A DNA stretch of 64,000 nucleotides from Actinomadura rupiterrae. GTDB lineage: Bacteria; Actinomycetota; Actinomycetes; Streptosporangiales; Streptosporangiaceae. The notes under the pieces were generated by a model. The model saw nothing but the letters and a program-made list of their open reading frames with translations. It was not told the DNA's origin and did not search any database. This document shows, piece after piece, positions 1 to 10,225 of this stretch. Location: contig NZ_JAMZEA010000001.1 in assembly GCF_024172125.1 (NCBI RefSeq), positions 62,001 through 126,000 on the forward strand, read 5' to 3'. Made by a program: the position numbers and the translations under genes. Position 1 is the first letter of the stretch; each line of letters begins with the position of its first letter.

Positions 1-925
1 GCGACGCGTCGCAGGCCGCGTAGGAGCCGTTCTTGCCGGTCGGCTTGAAGCCGCCCTGGAACCAGCCCCAGGTGACCTTCTTGCGGTTCAGCAGGTCGCC
101 GACGTTCGGGCCGGTCATCACGGCGAGGTTGTTGGTCGCCGTGTGGTTCTTGGCCGAGCAGTCGTCGAAGGCCGGCTGCGGGTCGTTGATGACCGTCCCG
201 ACGCCGTTCTTGTCCGGCGACTGGATCGCGTAGGAGTCGCTGACCTTCTGGTGGGTCTTGGCGTCCACGGCGTAGCCGCCGTGCGTCTGCCCGGAGACCA
301 GGTTGAGCGCGCCGGGAGTGGACGGGCCGAACACCGTGTCCCACGAGTTGTCGCTCATGGCGTAGTGCTGCGCGTAGTTCCACAGCCCGGTGACGGTGTT
401 GCCGTCGTAGTAGTCCATGACCAGGCCGGGCTCGCCGAACAGCACCGGCTGGCCGGTGCACTTGTCCTTCTCGGTGGCCTGGACGAACTGGTCCATCTTG
501 CCGCCGTTGACGGCCTTCTGCTCGTGCCCGTACGTGTGGTCCTGGTCGCAGGTGAGCGCCTGCTTGGGCGTCAGCCGCTTCGGGTTGTACTGGTTCGGGT
601 TGTGCGTGAGCAGGTTCTTGCTGAGGCCGTTCACCTTCGGCGTCTTCCGCGCGGCGGTGAACTTGGTGCCGTCGGTGTTCGCGGCCTTCGGGTAGGTGCC
701 GAAGTAGTGGTCGAACGAGTTGTTCTCGTCGAACAGCACGACCACGTGCTTGATGGGGGTCTTGGTGCGCGCGTGGGACGCGTCGGTGAAGGTCTCGGCC
801 GCGGTCAGGGCCGTGCCCCGGCCCGTGGCCGTGCCGCAGCCCGCGGCGGTGGCGAGCGCGAGCACGCCCGCCGCGACCGAAGCGACCAGGGCGGGGCGCC
901 GCCTGGTCCAGTTCCCGGGGGTCAT
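1..925 (-). CDS. Secreted phospholipase C / phosphoesterase family protein, 3' end cut by window edge
   Basis: The visible part is about 308 residues. It begins with a basic n-region and a hydrophobic stretch ending in a lipobox-like ATAAGC with Cys30, so it is probably exported and perhaps lipidated. The motif DENNSFDHYFGTYP at about residues 66-79 is the metal-binding signature of the phosphoesterase family (PF04185: phospholipase C, acid phosphatase AcpA). These enzymes hydrolyse phospholipid head groups or phosphomonoesters outside the cell. The ATG at 925 has an AGGAGG ribosome site about 7 nt upstream. The C-terminal half lies outside the window. Whether it is a phospholipase or a phosphatase cannot be told from the sequence. 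Confidence 0.85.
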   Translation of the reverse strand, partial: MTPGNWTRRRPALVASVAAGVLALATAAGCGTATGRGTALTAAETFTDASHARTKTPIKHVVVLFDENNSFDHYFGTYPKAANTDGTKFTAARKTPKVNGLSKNLLTHNPNQYNPKRLTPKQALTCDQDHTYGHEQKAVNGGKMDQFVQATEKDKCTGQPVLFGEPGLVMDYYDGNTVTGLWNYAQHYAMSDNSWDTVFGPSTPGALNLVSGQTHGGYAVDAKTHQKVSDSYAIQSPDKNGVGTVINDPQPAFDDCSAKNHTATNNLAVMTGPNVGDLLNRKKVTWGWFQGGFKPTGKNGSYAACDAS

Positions 926-1082
926 TCTTTGCCTCCTGAGCGGATCGCGGCGGCCGGCCTTTCGTTCCCGTGGCCGCGCCGGTCTCCGGATTGATCTCGG
1001 GCGGTATCCCACCAGCGCGCGGCGACGAACTCAAGGGCCCCAGGTAACAGCCAGATGACCAGCAGAGATCCGCTGGATGATC

Positions 1083-1108
1083 GGGTTAGAAAGGTTAGCG
1101 AAAGGTTA
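1083..1108 (-). promoter_or_regulatory. Direct repeats upstream of the phosphoesterase gene (PHO-box-like layout)
   Basis: Three GGTTA elements start at 84, 93 and 104 of the 1,000s (1084, 1093, 1104), and the 8-mer AAAGGTTA occurs twice with an 11-bp period. An 11-bp direct-repeat layout is typical of PhoP operators in actinomycetes, and phospholipase C genes are often phosphate-controlled, but the bases do not match the Streptomyces GTTCACC unit well. The assignment is tentative. The site lies about 160 bp upstream of the start codon. The rest of 926-1149 shows nothing clear. Confidence 0.3.
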
Positions 1109-1149
1109 ATTAGCCAAGCGGTCTTTCCCCGCGGAACCCCGCCTCGGGA

Positions 1150-2319
1150 TCAGGAGAGCAGGGCGCGGCCGAGGTAGTCCTTGGCGTCGCGGACGCCGGG
1201 CAGGACGAGGAAGTAGCCGCCGCCGAACGGGCGGATGTAGTCCACGAGCGGCTCGTCCTTCAGCCGGTGCTGGACGGCCTCGAACTGGGACGGGATGTCG
1301 CGCTGGTAGCAGGTGAAGATCAGGCCCAGGTCGAGGTCGCCCGCCGCGTCCACACCGCGGTCGTAGTTGAAGCCGCGGCGCAGGATGCGGTTGCCGGCGG
1401 TCTGCGGGGTGCGCGGGTTCGCCAGCCGGATGTGGCTGGTCAGGGGGATGACCTTGCCGATCGGGTCGGCCGCGAACTTCGGCTCGTCGAACTCGCGGTC
1501 GCCGTCCAGCGGCGCGCCGGAGTCGCGGGCGCGGCCGATGAGCTGCTCCTGCTCGCTGATGCCGATCCGGTCCCAGAACTCCACCAGCATCCGGATCAGG
1601 CGGACGACCAGGAAGCTGCCGCCGTCCGGCGTCCAGACGAGCTTGCCGAGGTCGGCGGGGGCGGGGTTGGCGGTGCCGTCCCGGAAGCCGAGCAGGTTGC
1701 GCGGCGTTCCGGACGGCCTGGGCGGGCTGACGAACCCGTCCATCCGCCAGCGGATCTGCGCCGCGCCGCGCGTGTGCCGGGCGATGTCGCGCAGCGCGTG
1801 CAGCACGGTGTCCTCGTCGCGCGCGGACAGCTGGAGGCTGAGGTCGCCGTGGCACCAGGCCGGGTCGAGCGCGTCGTTCGGGAAGGTCGGCATCGCGGTC
1901 AGCCGGTCCGGACGGCGCGCGGCGAGGCCGAAGCGCCCGTCGAACAGGGACGCGCCGACACCCACCGTGACCAGCAGGTTCCCGCCGGGCACCTCGGGCC
2001 CGAGCATCCCGGAGTCGGTCGGCGGCCCGGAGATGCCCGCGCCGTCCGGGACCCCGCCCGCGGTCAGGACCCGCGCCCGGTCGGTGATCGTCCGCATCAG
2101 GTCGGTCAGCTCGGCGCGGTTCCGCGCGATGACGTCGAACGAGACGACCGTCGTGCGCGGCAGCGGCGCCTCCTCGATGCCCGCCTGGTGCGCCCCGTGG
2201 AACCCGCGCAACGGCCTGGCGGACGCCTCCGACGCGGCCGCACCGGACACCGACGCCGCGGCCACCCCGCCAACCCCGGCCGCAAGCGCCCCCCGCAAGA
2301 ACGATCGCCGATCCGTCAC
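1150..2319 (-). CDS. efeB: Tat-exported Dyp-type heme peroxidase / deferrochelatase EfeB
   Basis: The 389-aa protein starts with a twin-arginine signal (DRRSFLRG, then an Ala/Gly/Val-rich core). It has the Dyp-type GFRDGTAN motif near residue 210, whose Asp is the distal catalytic residue, and a conserved SHIRLANPR segment near residue 295 that supplies the proximal heme His. EfeB acts outside the membrane in ferrous iron import and can release iron from heme. The start is GTG at 2319, preceded by GGGAGGGTGAA, and it overlaps the stop of the small upstream ORF by GTGA. It is the last gene of efeO-orf64-efeB. Confidence 0.92.
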   Translation of the reverse strand: MTDRRSFLRGALAAGVGGVAAASVSGAAASEASARPLRGFHGAHQAGIEEAPLPRTTVVSFDVIARNRAELTDLMRTITDRARVLTAGGVPDGAGISGPPTDSGMLGPEVPGGNLLVTVGVGASLFDGRFGLAARRPDRLTAMPTFPNDALDPAWCHGDLSLQLSARDEDTVLHALRDIARHTRGAAQIRWRMDGFVSPPRPSGTPRNLLGFRDGTANPAPADLGKLVWTPDGGSFLVVRLIRMLVEFWDRIGISEQEQLIGRARDSGAPLDGDREFDEPKFAADPIGKVIPLTSHIRLANPRTPQTAGNRILRRGFNYDRGVDAAGDLDLGLIFTCYQRDIPSQFEAVQHRLKDEPLVDYIRPFGGGYFLVLPGVRDAKDYLGRALLS

Positions 2320-2510
2320 TTCACCCTCCCGGTAGAGCCGTCGCCGAACACCCAGGCGCCGTGCTCGTCATGCGTACGGTTCGCGCCACGCGAGCAGCCC
2401 AGACCATGCTCGGCGCGCGTGCGGCTCAGGCCGTCCTTGTCGTGCGTGCGGTCCGGGCCGTGCTCGGCGTTCGTCCAGCTCAGGGCGTGGTTGGTGTACG
2501 TGTGGTTCAT
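2316..2510 (-). CDS. 64-aa His-rich small protein between efeO and efeB
   Basis: The ORF has 7 His in 64 residues, one Cys and two Trp, no signal peptide and no membrane segment. AEHG appears twice and RTHD twice, so it looks built from an internal duplication. Its ATG overlaps the efeO stop as ATGA and its stop overlaps the efeB GTG as GTGA, so it fills the space between the two genes exactly as a translationally coupled cistron would. Third codon positions are mostly G or C, as in neighbouring genes. It has no ribosome site of its own. I do not recognise a family. The alternative is a repeat-derived spacer that happens to be open. Confidence 0.5.
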   Translation of the reverse strand: MNHTYTNHALSWTNAEHGPDRTHDKDGLSRTRAEHGLGCSRGANRTHDEHGAWVFGDGSTGRVK

Positions 2511-3658
2511 GAGGTGCGGCGGGGGGCGGCGATCTCGGCGATCGGGGCGAGTAGTTCGAGTGCCTGGCCGGTCGTGCCGTTGAGGCGGCGGCGGTCAGGT
2601 GGGGACAGGTCCGAGAGCGACGAGCGGCCCTTGAGCTGGGCGTCGAGGCGGTCGAGCCAGGCGTCCACCTGGGGCAGCGCCGGGTAGCGGTCGCGCAGGA
2701 CGGGGCGCAGGGCGTCGAGCACGAGCCGCGTCCCCTCGACGTTCGCCGCCGCCGTCTGCAACGACGTGCCGGAGCCCTCGTCGGACGCGCCGGTCAGCTC
2801 GAACCGGAGCGTCCCTTCGAGGATCTCGTGCGCGCGCAACGGAAGGTCGGCCGGGTCGATGCGCTGCCGGGGCAGGTCGGCCTGGAGGTCGCGGACGTCC
2901 TTGTCGAGGCGGTCGGCGACGCGGCCGAGCGAGGACGCGCCCTCGCCGTGCCACAGGCCGTATTCGAGGCGGTGGAAGCCCGTCCAGTCCGGGTCGTGGA
3001 CGCCGCCGGGCAGCCCGTCCGGACGTCCGTTGATCTTGTCGTCGAAGTCGCCGAACGTGCCGTAGGCCGCGCCGAGCCGCTCGTAGGCGAGGTGCGCGGG
3101 CAGCCAGGCGCGGCGCGCCTCCCCGACGTCGCCGGACGCCACGGCGGAACGCAGCGTGCCGGTCAGCCCGGCGAGCCGTCCGACACCGGCGGTGACCTTC
3201 GTCCAGTAGGACGTGACCGCGCCCGCCAGCTCGTTCCCGTCCACCGCGCGGACGGCCGGACCCCCGGGACCGCCGCCGGCGATCCGCACGAGCGGGCCGG
3301 TGCGCGGGTCGCCCGAACTGTCGTCCGAGCAGCGCAGCGCGTACTCGCCCGCGCCGAGCGTCACCCGCATCGGCCGCGTCACGCCGGGCCCGAGCCCCTC
3401 GATCTCGCCGTGCACCGCGCCGGAGCGGTCGACGAGCATCACCTCGGCGATCGCGCTGCCGCTGTTGCGGACGAGCAGCGTCTGCGGACCCGCGTGCGGC
3501 CCGGACCAGCCCCTGCCGCAGCGTCCGATCGACGCCTCCAGGACCGTCCCGGACGGCCCGGAGCCGTGCCCGGAGGACAGCAGCCGGTCACCGCCCACGG
3601 CCGCCGCGGCGACCGCGGCGAGGGCGGCGACGCCTACCAGCGGCATCCAGGGACGCAT
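2507..3658 (-). CDS. efeO: EfeO-type periplasmic iron-binding protein (cupredoxin + M75 imelysin-like domain)
   Basis: The protein is 383 aa from the ATG at 3658, chosen over the in-frame codon 12 residues earlier because GGAG lies 8 nt upstream of it. An N-terminal hydrophobic helix (residues about 5-24) is followed by a small beta domain with the spacing of the EfeO cupredoxin domain and then the helical M75 region with HRLEYGLW and HEILEGTLRFELTG, which carry the conserved metal-binding His and Glu. EfeO captures iron for the EfeU permease. No efeU lies next to it: upstream is the divergent conservon. Confidence 0.88.
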   Translation of the reverse strand: MRPWMPLVGVAALAAVAAAAVGGDRLLSSGHGSGPSGTVLEASIGRCGRGWSGPHAGPQTLLVRNSGSAIAEVMLVDRSGAVHGEIEGLGPGVTRPMRVTLGAGEYALRCSDDSSGDPRTGPLVRIAGGGPGGPAVRAVDGNELAGAVTSYWTKVTAGVGRLAGLTGTLRSAVASGDVGEARRAWLPAHLAYERLGAAYGTFGDFDDKINGRPDGLPGGVHDPDWTGFHRLEYGLWHGEGASSLGRVADRLDKDVRDLQADLPRQRIDPADLPLRAHEILEGTLRFELTGASDEGSGTSLQTAAANVEGTRLVLDALRPVLRDRYPALPQVDAWLDRLDAQLKGRSSLSDLSPPDRRRLNGTTGQALELLAPIAEIAAPRRTS

Positions 3659-4060
3659 CGGGGGAACTCCATCGACGAGCGGACGAACGGGCACACTGTA
3701 GCCCCCGTCGGACGCGCCGGCGCCTTCGCCTTGTCGCAGGTGAACGGGGTCGGACGGGCCGGTGAACGGCCGCGGGCGTGCTGACCGCGAGCGAGCGGCG
3801 GGATGCGCAGCGTGGGGGCCGGGTTCGCGCGCCGTTCCGTGATCATCTAACGTCCTGCCCCATGGCGTGCGCGGTTTTTTCTGCGAATATCCGGTGTCGC
3901 ACGATCGGGGTGTTGCATCCTACGGTACGTGTCCGATCGCGCTACGCGCCGTCGCCGCGGGCCGTCCGCACCGGTCCCGCGACGGGCGCGCCGCGCGCCG
4001 GCACGAGCCGGTTCGCGCGCACGACGTCCGCCTGACCCCGCCCCCCGAGGACCTGATTCC
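3659..4060. other. Divergent intergenic region between efeO and cvnA
   Basis: This 402-bp stretch must hold the promoters of both the efe genes and the conservon. It has a more AT-rich patch at about 3868-3925, unlike its GC-rich surroundings and suited to a promoter. I find no good iron box (TTAGGTTAGGCTAACCTAA type) in front of efeO. The open frame running into cvnA from 3929 is Arg/Pro-rich and has no ribosome site, so I do not treat it as coding. Confidence 0.4.
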
Positions 4061-6847
<2,787 letters not shown>

Positions 6848-6953
6848 CCGTCCCCGCGTCCCGGCCCCCGCACGGCGGACTGCCCCTGTTCCGCCCGGCA
6901 CAACAGATTGGAGGCAGGGGCGGACGTCCCGTGGCGTTCCCCCCGCGATCCCG

Positions 6954-7358
6954 ATGAGTCCCGAAGAACGCGACCTGAGCTGGCTGCTGGACGGGCTGCG
7001 CGACCGGACCCCCGGCGTGCGGCACGTGCTGGTGCTGTCCAAGGACGGGCTGAAGATCTGCTTCACCGGCGACCTGGACGTGGACCGGGCGGACCAGCTG
7101 TCCGCCGTCGCGGCCGGCGTGCAGAGCCTGTCGCTGAGCGCGTCCGCCGAGTTCGGCACCGGCCTCGGCGTCGGCCAGTCGATGCTGGAGTTCGCCGGCG
7201 GGCTGCTGCTGATCGTCCCGGCCGGGGAGGGCGCGCACCTGGCCGTCGTCGCGGCCGAGGACGCCGACGTCGGCCTGGTCGGCCACTCGATGAACGAGCT
7301 GGTCGAGCAGATGGGCTCGTTCCTCACCGCGCCGCCGCGGCATCCGGCACGGCGATGA
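6954..7358 (+). CDS. cvnB: Roadblock/LC7 protein CvnB
   Basis: The 134-aa protein has the roadblock/LC7 fold pattern (LSKDGLKI, then a long helix and the strand LLLIVPAGEGAHLAVVA), as in MglB and CvnB, partners and likely GAPs of the conservon GTPase. It lies 106 bp after cvnA and overlaps cvnC by ATGA. The ATG at 6954 has no close ribosome site. A GTG at 6931 begins a nine-codon reading frame that ends by ATGA overlap with this start, with GGAGG at 6911-6915. That minicistron may deliver ribosomes to cvnB, but this is only an inference from layout. Confidence 0.88.
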   Translation: MSPEERDLSWLLDGLRDRTPGVRHVLVLSKDGLKICFTGDLDVDRADQLSAVAAGVQSLSLSASAEFGTGLGVGQSMLEFAGGLLLIVPAGEGAHLAVVAAEDADVGLVGHSMNELVEQMGSFLTAPPRHPARR

Positions 7359-7708
7359 GCGCGCGGCGGCACGAGCAGGAGGATCCGGACCGGTACTTCA
7401 CCATCACCGGGGGGCGCCGCGACGCGTCCCTCGACCTGGTGGCCCTCGTCGTCGCCGAGATCGGCCCGCTGCCCGGCATGACGTCGGAGCAGGTGCGGAT
7501 CCTGCGGCTCTGCCGGGACCATCCGGTCGCGGTGGTGGAGCTGTCGGCGCACCTGGCGCTGCCGGTGAGCGTGGTGCGGATCCTGCTGCGCGACATGCTG
7601 GCGGACGGCCGGATCTCCGTCCGGCACCCGGTGTCGGCCCCCGAACCCGAGCAACTCCCCGACCTGGAAACCCTGAAGCAGGTGCTCGTTGGACTCCAGA
7701 ATCTCTGA
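7355..7708 (+). CDS. cvnC: DUF742 protein CvnC
   Basis: The 117-aa protein matches the DUF742 family of conservons: an N-terminal segment RYFTITGGR, then a winged-helix-like region with LCRDHPVAVVELSAHLALPVSVVRILL and a C-terminal strand and helix. CvnC proteins bind CvnB and CvnD in the conservon complex. It starts at an ATGA overlap with cvnB, and its last 20 nt overlap the TTG-initiated cvnD, so the four genes are tightly coupled. Confidence 0.9.
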   Translation: MSARRHEQEDPDRYFTITGGRRDASLDLVALVVAEIGPLPGMTSEQVRILRLCRDHPVAVVELSAHLALPVSVVRILLRDMLADGRISVRHPVSAPEPEQLPDLETLKQVLVGLQNL

Positions 7709-8306
7709 CCCCCCTGCGGCGGCGACCCCGCTGCGCGGCACCGCCGCCGACGGACTGAAGATCGTCATCGTGGGCGGGTTCGGCGTCGGCAAGACCACGA
7801 TGGTCGGTTCGGTGAGCGAGATCCGCCCGCTGTCGACCGAGGAGGTCATGACGCGGGCCGGCGTCGGCATCGACGAGCCCGGCGCCGTCCCGGGCAAGAC
7901 CACCACGACCGTCGCGTTCGACTTCGGCCGGATCACGCTGAACGACCGGCAGGTGCTGTACCTGTTCGGCGCGCCCGGCCAGCAGCGGTTCTGGTTCCTG
8001 TGGGACCAGCTGTTCGGCGGCAGCCTCGGCGCGGTCGTGCTGGTCGACACGCGCCGGATCGAGGAGTCCTGGTACGCGATCGACCGGCTGGAGCACCACG
8101 GCATGCCGTTCGTGGTGGCGGTCAACCGGTTCGCCGAGCGCGGCCCGTCGCTGCCGAAGGTGCGCGCGGCCCTGGACCTGGACGAGCGGGTCCCGCTGGT
8201 CGAGTGCGACGCGCGGCTGCGCGAGTCCAGCAAGACGGTGCTGATCGAACTCGTCCGCTACCTGACCGCGCTGCACCACCGCCCCGCCGGAGAGGACGAG
8301 CGATGA
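7689..8306 (+). CDS. cvnD: Small Ras-like GTPase CvnD
   Basis: The 205-aa G-domain protein has the P-loop GGFGVGKTTMVG near residue 30, a Thr-rich switch I (GKTTTTVAFDFG), a G3 region FGAPGQQRF in which the usual Asp is Ala as is common in this MglA/CvnD group, and VNRF in place of NKxD. It is the switch of the conservon, cycling between GTP and GDP with CvnB and CvnC. The start is TTG at 7689 inside cvnC, and the stop overlaps the P450 gene by ATGA. Confidence 0.9.
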   Translation: MDSRISDPPAAATPLRGTAADGLKIVIVGGFGVGKTTMVGSVSEIRPLSTEEVMTRAGVGIDEPGAVPGKTTTTVAFDFGRITLNDRQVLYLFGAPGQQRFWFLWDQLFGGSLGAVVLVDTRRIEESWYAIDRLEHHGMPFVVAVNRFAERGPSLPKVRAALDLDERVPLVECDARLRESSKTVLIELVRYLTALHHRPAGEDER

Positions 8307-9592
8307 CCGACCAAGCCCACGAGCCCGCGCCGCCGTCGGCGTTCGGCAGCGACGTCCCGGCGCATCCCGGGCATCCGCGGCCCGTCCGGCTGTACGGGCC
8401 GACGATCGCGGACGACCCGGCCGAGCTGTACCGCTCGTTGCGCGACAGGTACGGGCCGGTCGTGCCGATCCTGCTGGACGGCGACGTCCCGGCGTGGTTC
8501 GTGCTCGGCTACCGCGAGGTGCACCACGTCACCGCGAACCCGCAGCTGTTCGCGCGCGACTGCCGCCGCTGGAACGCCTGGGACCTGATCCCGGACGACT
8601 GGCCGCTGATGCCGTACGTCGGCTGGACGCCGTCCATCATGTTCGCCGAGGGCGCCGAGCACCAGCGCCGCGCGGGCGCGATCGGCGACGCGCTGGACGC
8701 GTTCGACCGCACCGAGCTCGGCATCACCGTCGGCCAGGTCGCCGACCGGCTCGTCGACACCTTCGCCGGGCACGGGCACGCGGACCTGATCGAGCAGTAC
8801 TCGCACCAGATCCCGCTGCACGTCGTCGCGCGGCTGTTCGGCCTGCCCGAGGCCGACATCCCCGTCCTGGTGAAGGACGTCGCCAACTCGCTCGACGTCG
8901 ACTCCGACCCGGTCGCCGCGCACCAGCGCATCCACGAACGGATGGTCCGGCTCGTCGGCGACAAGCACCGCGAGCCCGGTTCGGACGTCCCGTCCCGCCT
9001 GCTCGCGCACCCGGCCCAGCTCACCGACGAGGAAGTGGTCATCGACCTCCTCGTCGTCCTCGCCGCCGCCCAGCAGCCCACCGGCAACTGGATCGGCAAC
9101 GCCCTGCGCCTGATGCTGGTGGACGACAAGTTCTCCAACACCATGCAGGGCGGACGCGGCAGCGCCTCGCACGCCCTCAACCAGGTCCTCTGGGAGGACA
9201 CCCCGACCCAGAACTTCATCGGCCGCTGGGCGGTGCACGACTGCCAGCTCGGCGACCAGCGCATCCGCCGCGGCGACCTCCTCGTCCTCGGCCTCGCCGC
9301 CGCCAACCGCGACCCCGGCGTCAAGCCCCGCGAGTACGGCGGCGCCGTCGCCAACCGCGCCCACATGTCCTTCGGCCACGGCGAGCACGGCTGCCCCTTC
9401 CCCGCGCCCGAACTCGCCGAGGTCATGGCCAAGACCGCCGTCGAGGTCCTCCTGGACCGCCTCCCCGACATGGAACTCTCCGTCGCCCCCGACGACCTCG
9501 AATGGCGCCCCTCAGTCTGGATGCGAGGCCTCTACACCCTCCCCGTCAAATTCACCCCCACCGCCGACCTCCCCATCGGCATGCGTAATTAA
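8303..9592 (+). CDS. cvnE: Conservon cytochrome P450 CvnE (CYP157-like, no EXXR motif)
   Basis: The 429-aa protein is P450-length, and the Cys loop reads FGHGEHGCPF near residue 355, so the heme Cys is present but the Gly two residues after it is Phe. In the I helix the segment AAAQQPTGN lacks the acidic residue of the usual (A/G)GxxT motif. In the K helix the EXXR motif is missing (HALNQVLWEDTP stands there). Loss of EXXR is an established feature of the conservon CYP157 family. It is coupled to cvnD by an ATGA overlap, so its redox state probably feeds into the complex. Substrate is unknown. Confidence 0.85.
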   Translation: MTDQAHEPAPPSAFGSDVPAHPGHPRPVRLYGPTIADDPAELYRSLRDRYGPVVPILLDGDVPAWFVLGYREVHHVTANPQLFARDCRRWNAWDLIPDDWPLMPYVGWTPSIMFAEGAEHQRRAGAIGDALDAFDRTELGITVGQVADRLVDTFAGHGHADLIEQYSHQIPLHVVARLFGLPEADIPVLVKDVANSLDVDSDPVAAHQRIHERMVRLVGDKHREPGSDVPSRLLAHPAQLTDEEVVIDLLVVLAAAQQPTGNWIGNALRLMLVDDKFSNTMQGGRGSASHALNQVLWEDTPTQNFIGRWAVHDCQLGDQRIRRGDLLVLGLAAANRDPGVKPREYGGAVANRAHMSFGHGEHGCPFPAPELAEVMAKTAVEVLLDRLPDMELSVAPDDLEWRPSVWMRGLYTLPVKFTPTADLPIGMRN

Positions 9593-9753
9593 TTGAGCCT
9601 CCGGCAGTGCTTATTGAGCCTCCGGCTCCGCGCCCTCGCCTAGCGGCTCGGGCGCGGCCCGGAAGCTCGTGCGAGTGCTGCATCGCTTCGCGATCAACCG
9701 CGCGGGCCTCGCCTCCGGCGTCACCCCGCCCGGTCGCTAACGCACTCGCGCGC
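9593..9753. repeat. Dispersed repeat element, copy 1
   Basis: This segment directly after the cvnE stop is closely related to 32775-32972. Shared blocks include CAGTGCTTATTGAGC, TCGCCTAGCGGCTCG, CCCGGAAGCTCGTGCGA and GCATCGCTTCGCGATCAACC. An inverted repeat (9616-9668, GAGC/TCCGG against CCGG/GCTC) can fold into a long hairpin. There is no ORF with family resemblance in it. It looks like a REP- or MITE-like element that also serves as a 3' hairpin. Confidence 0.7.
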
Positions 9754-9849
9754 AACTGAAGCCCCCGAACGCACACGCACCCCGCCCAGCCCAGCGCACG
9801 GCTCGCGCTCCACCCACCCCCAGCGCGGGGTTCACTTCACACGGGGAAC

Positions 9850-10085
9850 CGTCCCAAACGCGCACGCGCTCCGCCCACCCGCAACGCGGAGCCCGCCCCC
9901 TGCGCGCGGCTCGCGTTCCGCCCGCCCGCAGCGGGGGGTTCGCCACGCGCGCGGCACCGTTCACAACGCGCACGCGCTCCGCCCCACAGCGCGCGGCTCG
10001 CACTCCGCCCACGCGCAACGGGGAGTTCGCCACGCGCGCGGCACCATTCACAACGCGCAGGTGCTCCGTCCCGCGGCGCGCGGTT
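9850..10085. repeat. 87-bp tandem repeat array
   Basis: The block TTCGCCACGCGCGCGGCACC begins at 9939 and again at 10026, an 87-bp period, with more degenerate copies upstream to about 9850. The period is a multiple of three, so a minus-strand reading frame stays open through 29-residue repeats, but I see no ribosome site or homology and treat it as non-coding. The remainder of 9754-10225 is Gly/Arg-coding-like GC-rich filler without a supported gene. Confidence 0.7.
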
Positions 10086-10225
10086 CACCCGCGGCGCGGG
10101 GGCGGCTCACGTAGGGAAGTGGTCTGGACGTGCGTGCGCTCTGCCCCCAGCGGGGGTCGCTTTGTGGGGGGAAGGGGGCTTGCGCGTGGTGCGTGGGGGC
10201 TTTGCGCCGGGTGGCGGGGTTTGGG

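Noticed and set aside
143..994. 283-aa plus-strand reading frame rich in Val/Gly/Arg
   Set aside because: Antisense shadow of the phosphoesterase gene, whose frame has a signal peptide, a strong ribosome site and a family motif.
3929..4060. 44-residue N-terminal extension of cvnA
   Set aside because: Arg/Pro-rich, no ribosome site, and CvnA homologs begin near the first membrane helix, as with the ATG at 4061.
9593..9753. Insertion sequence remnant
   Set aside because: Neither copy of the dispersed repeat has a transposase fragment or target-site duplication; it is described as a non-coding repeat.
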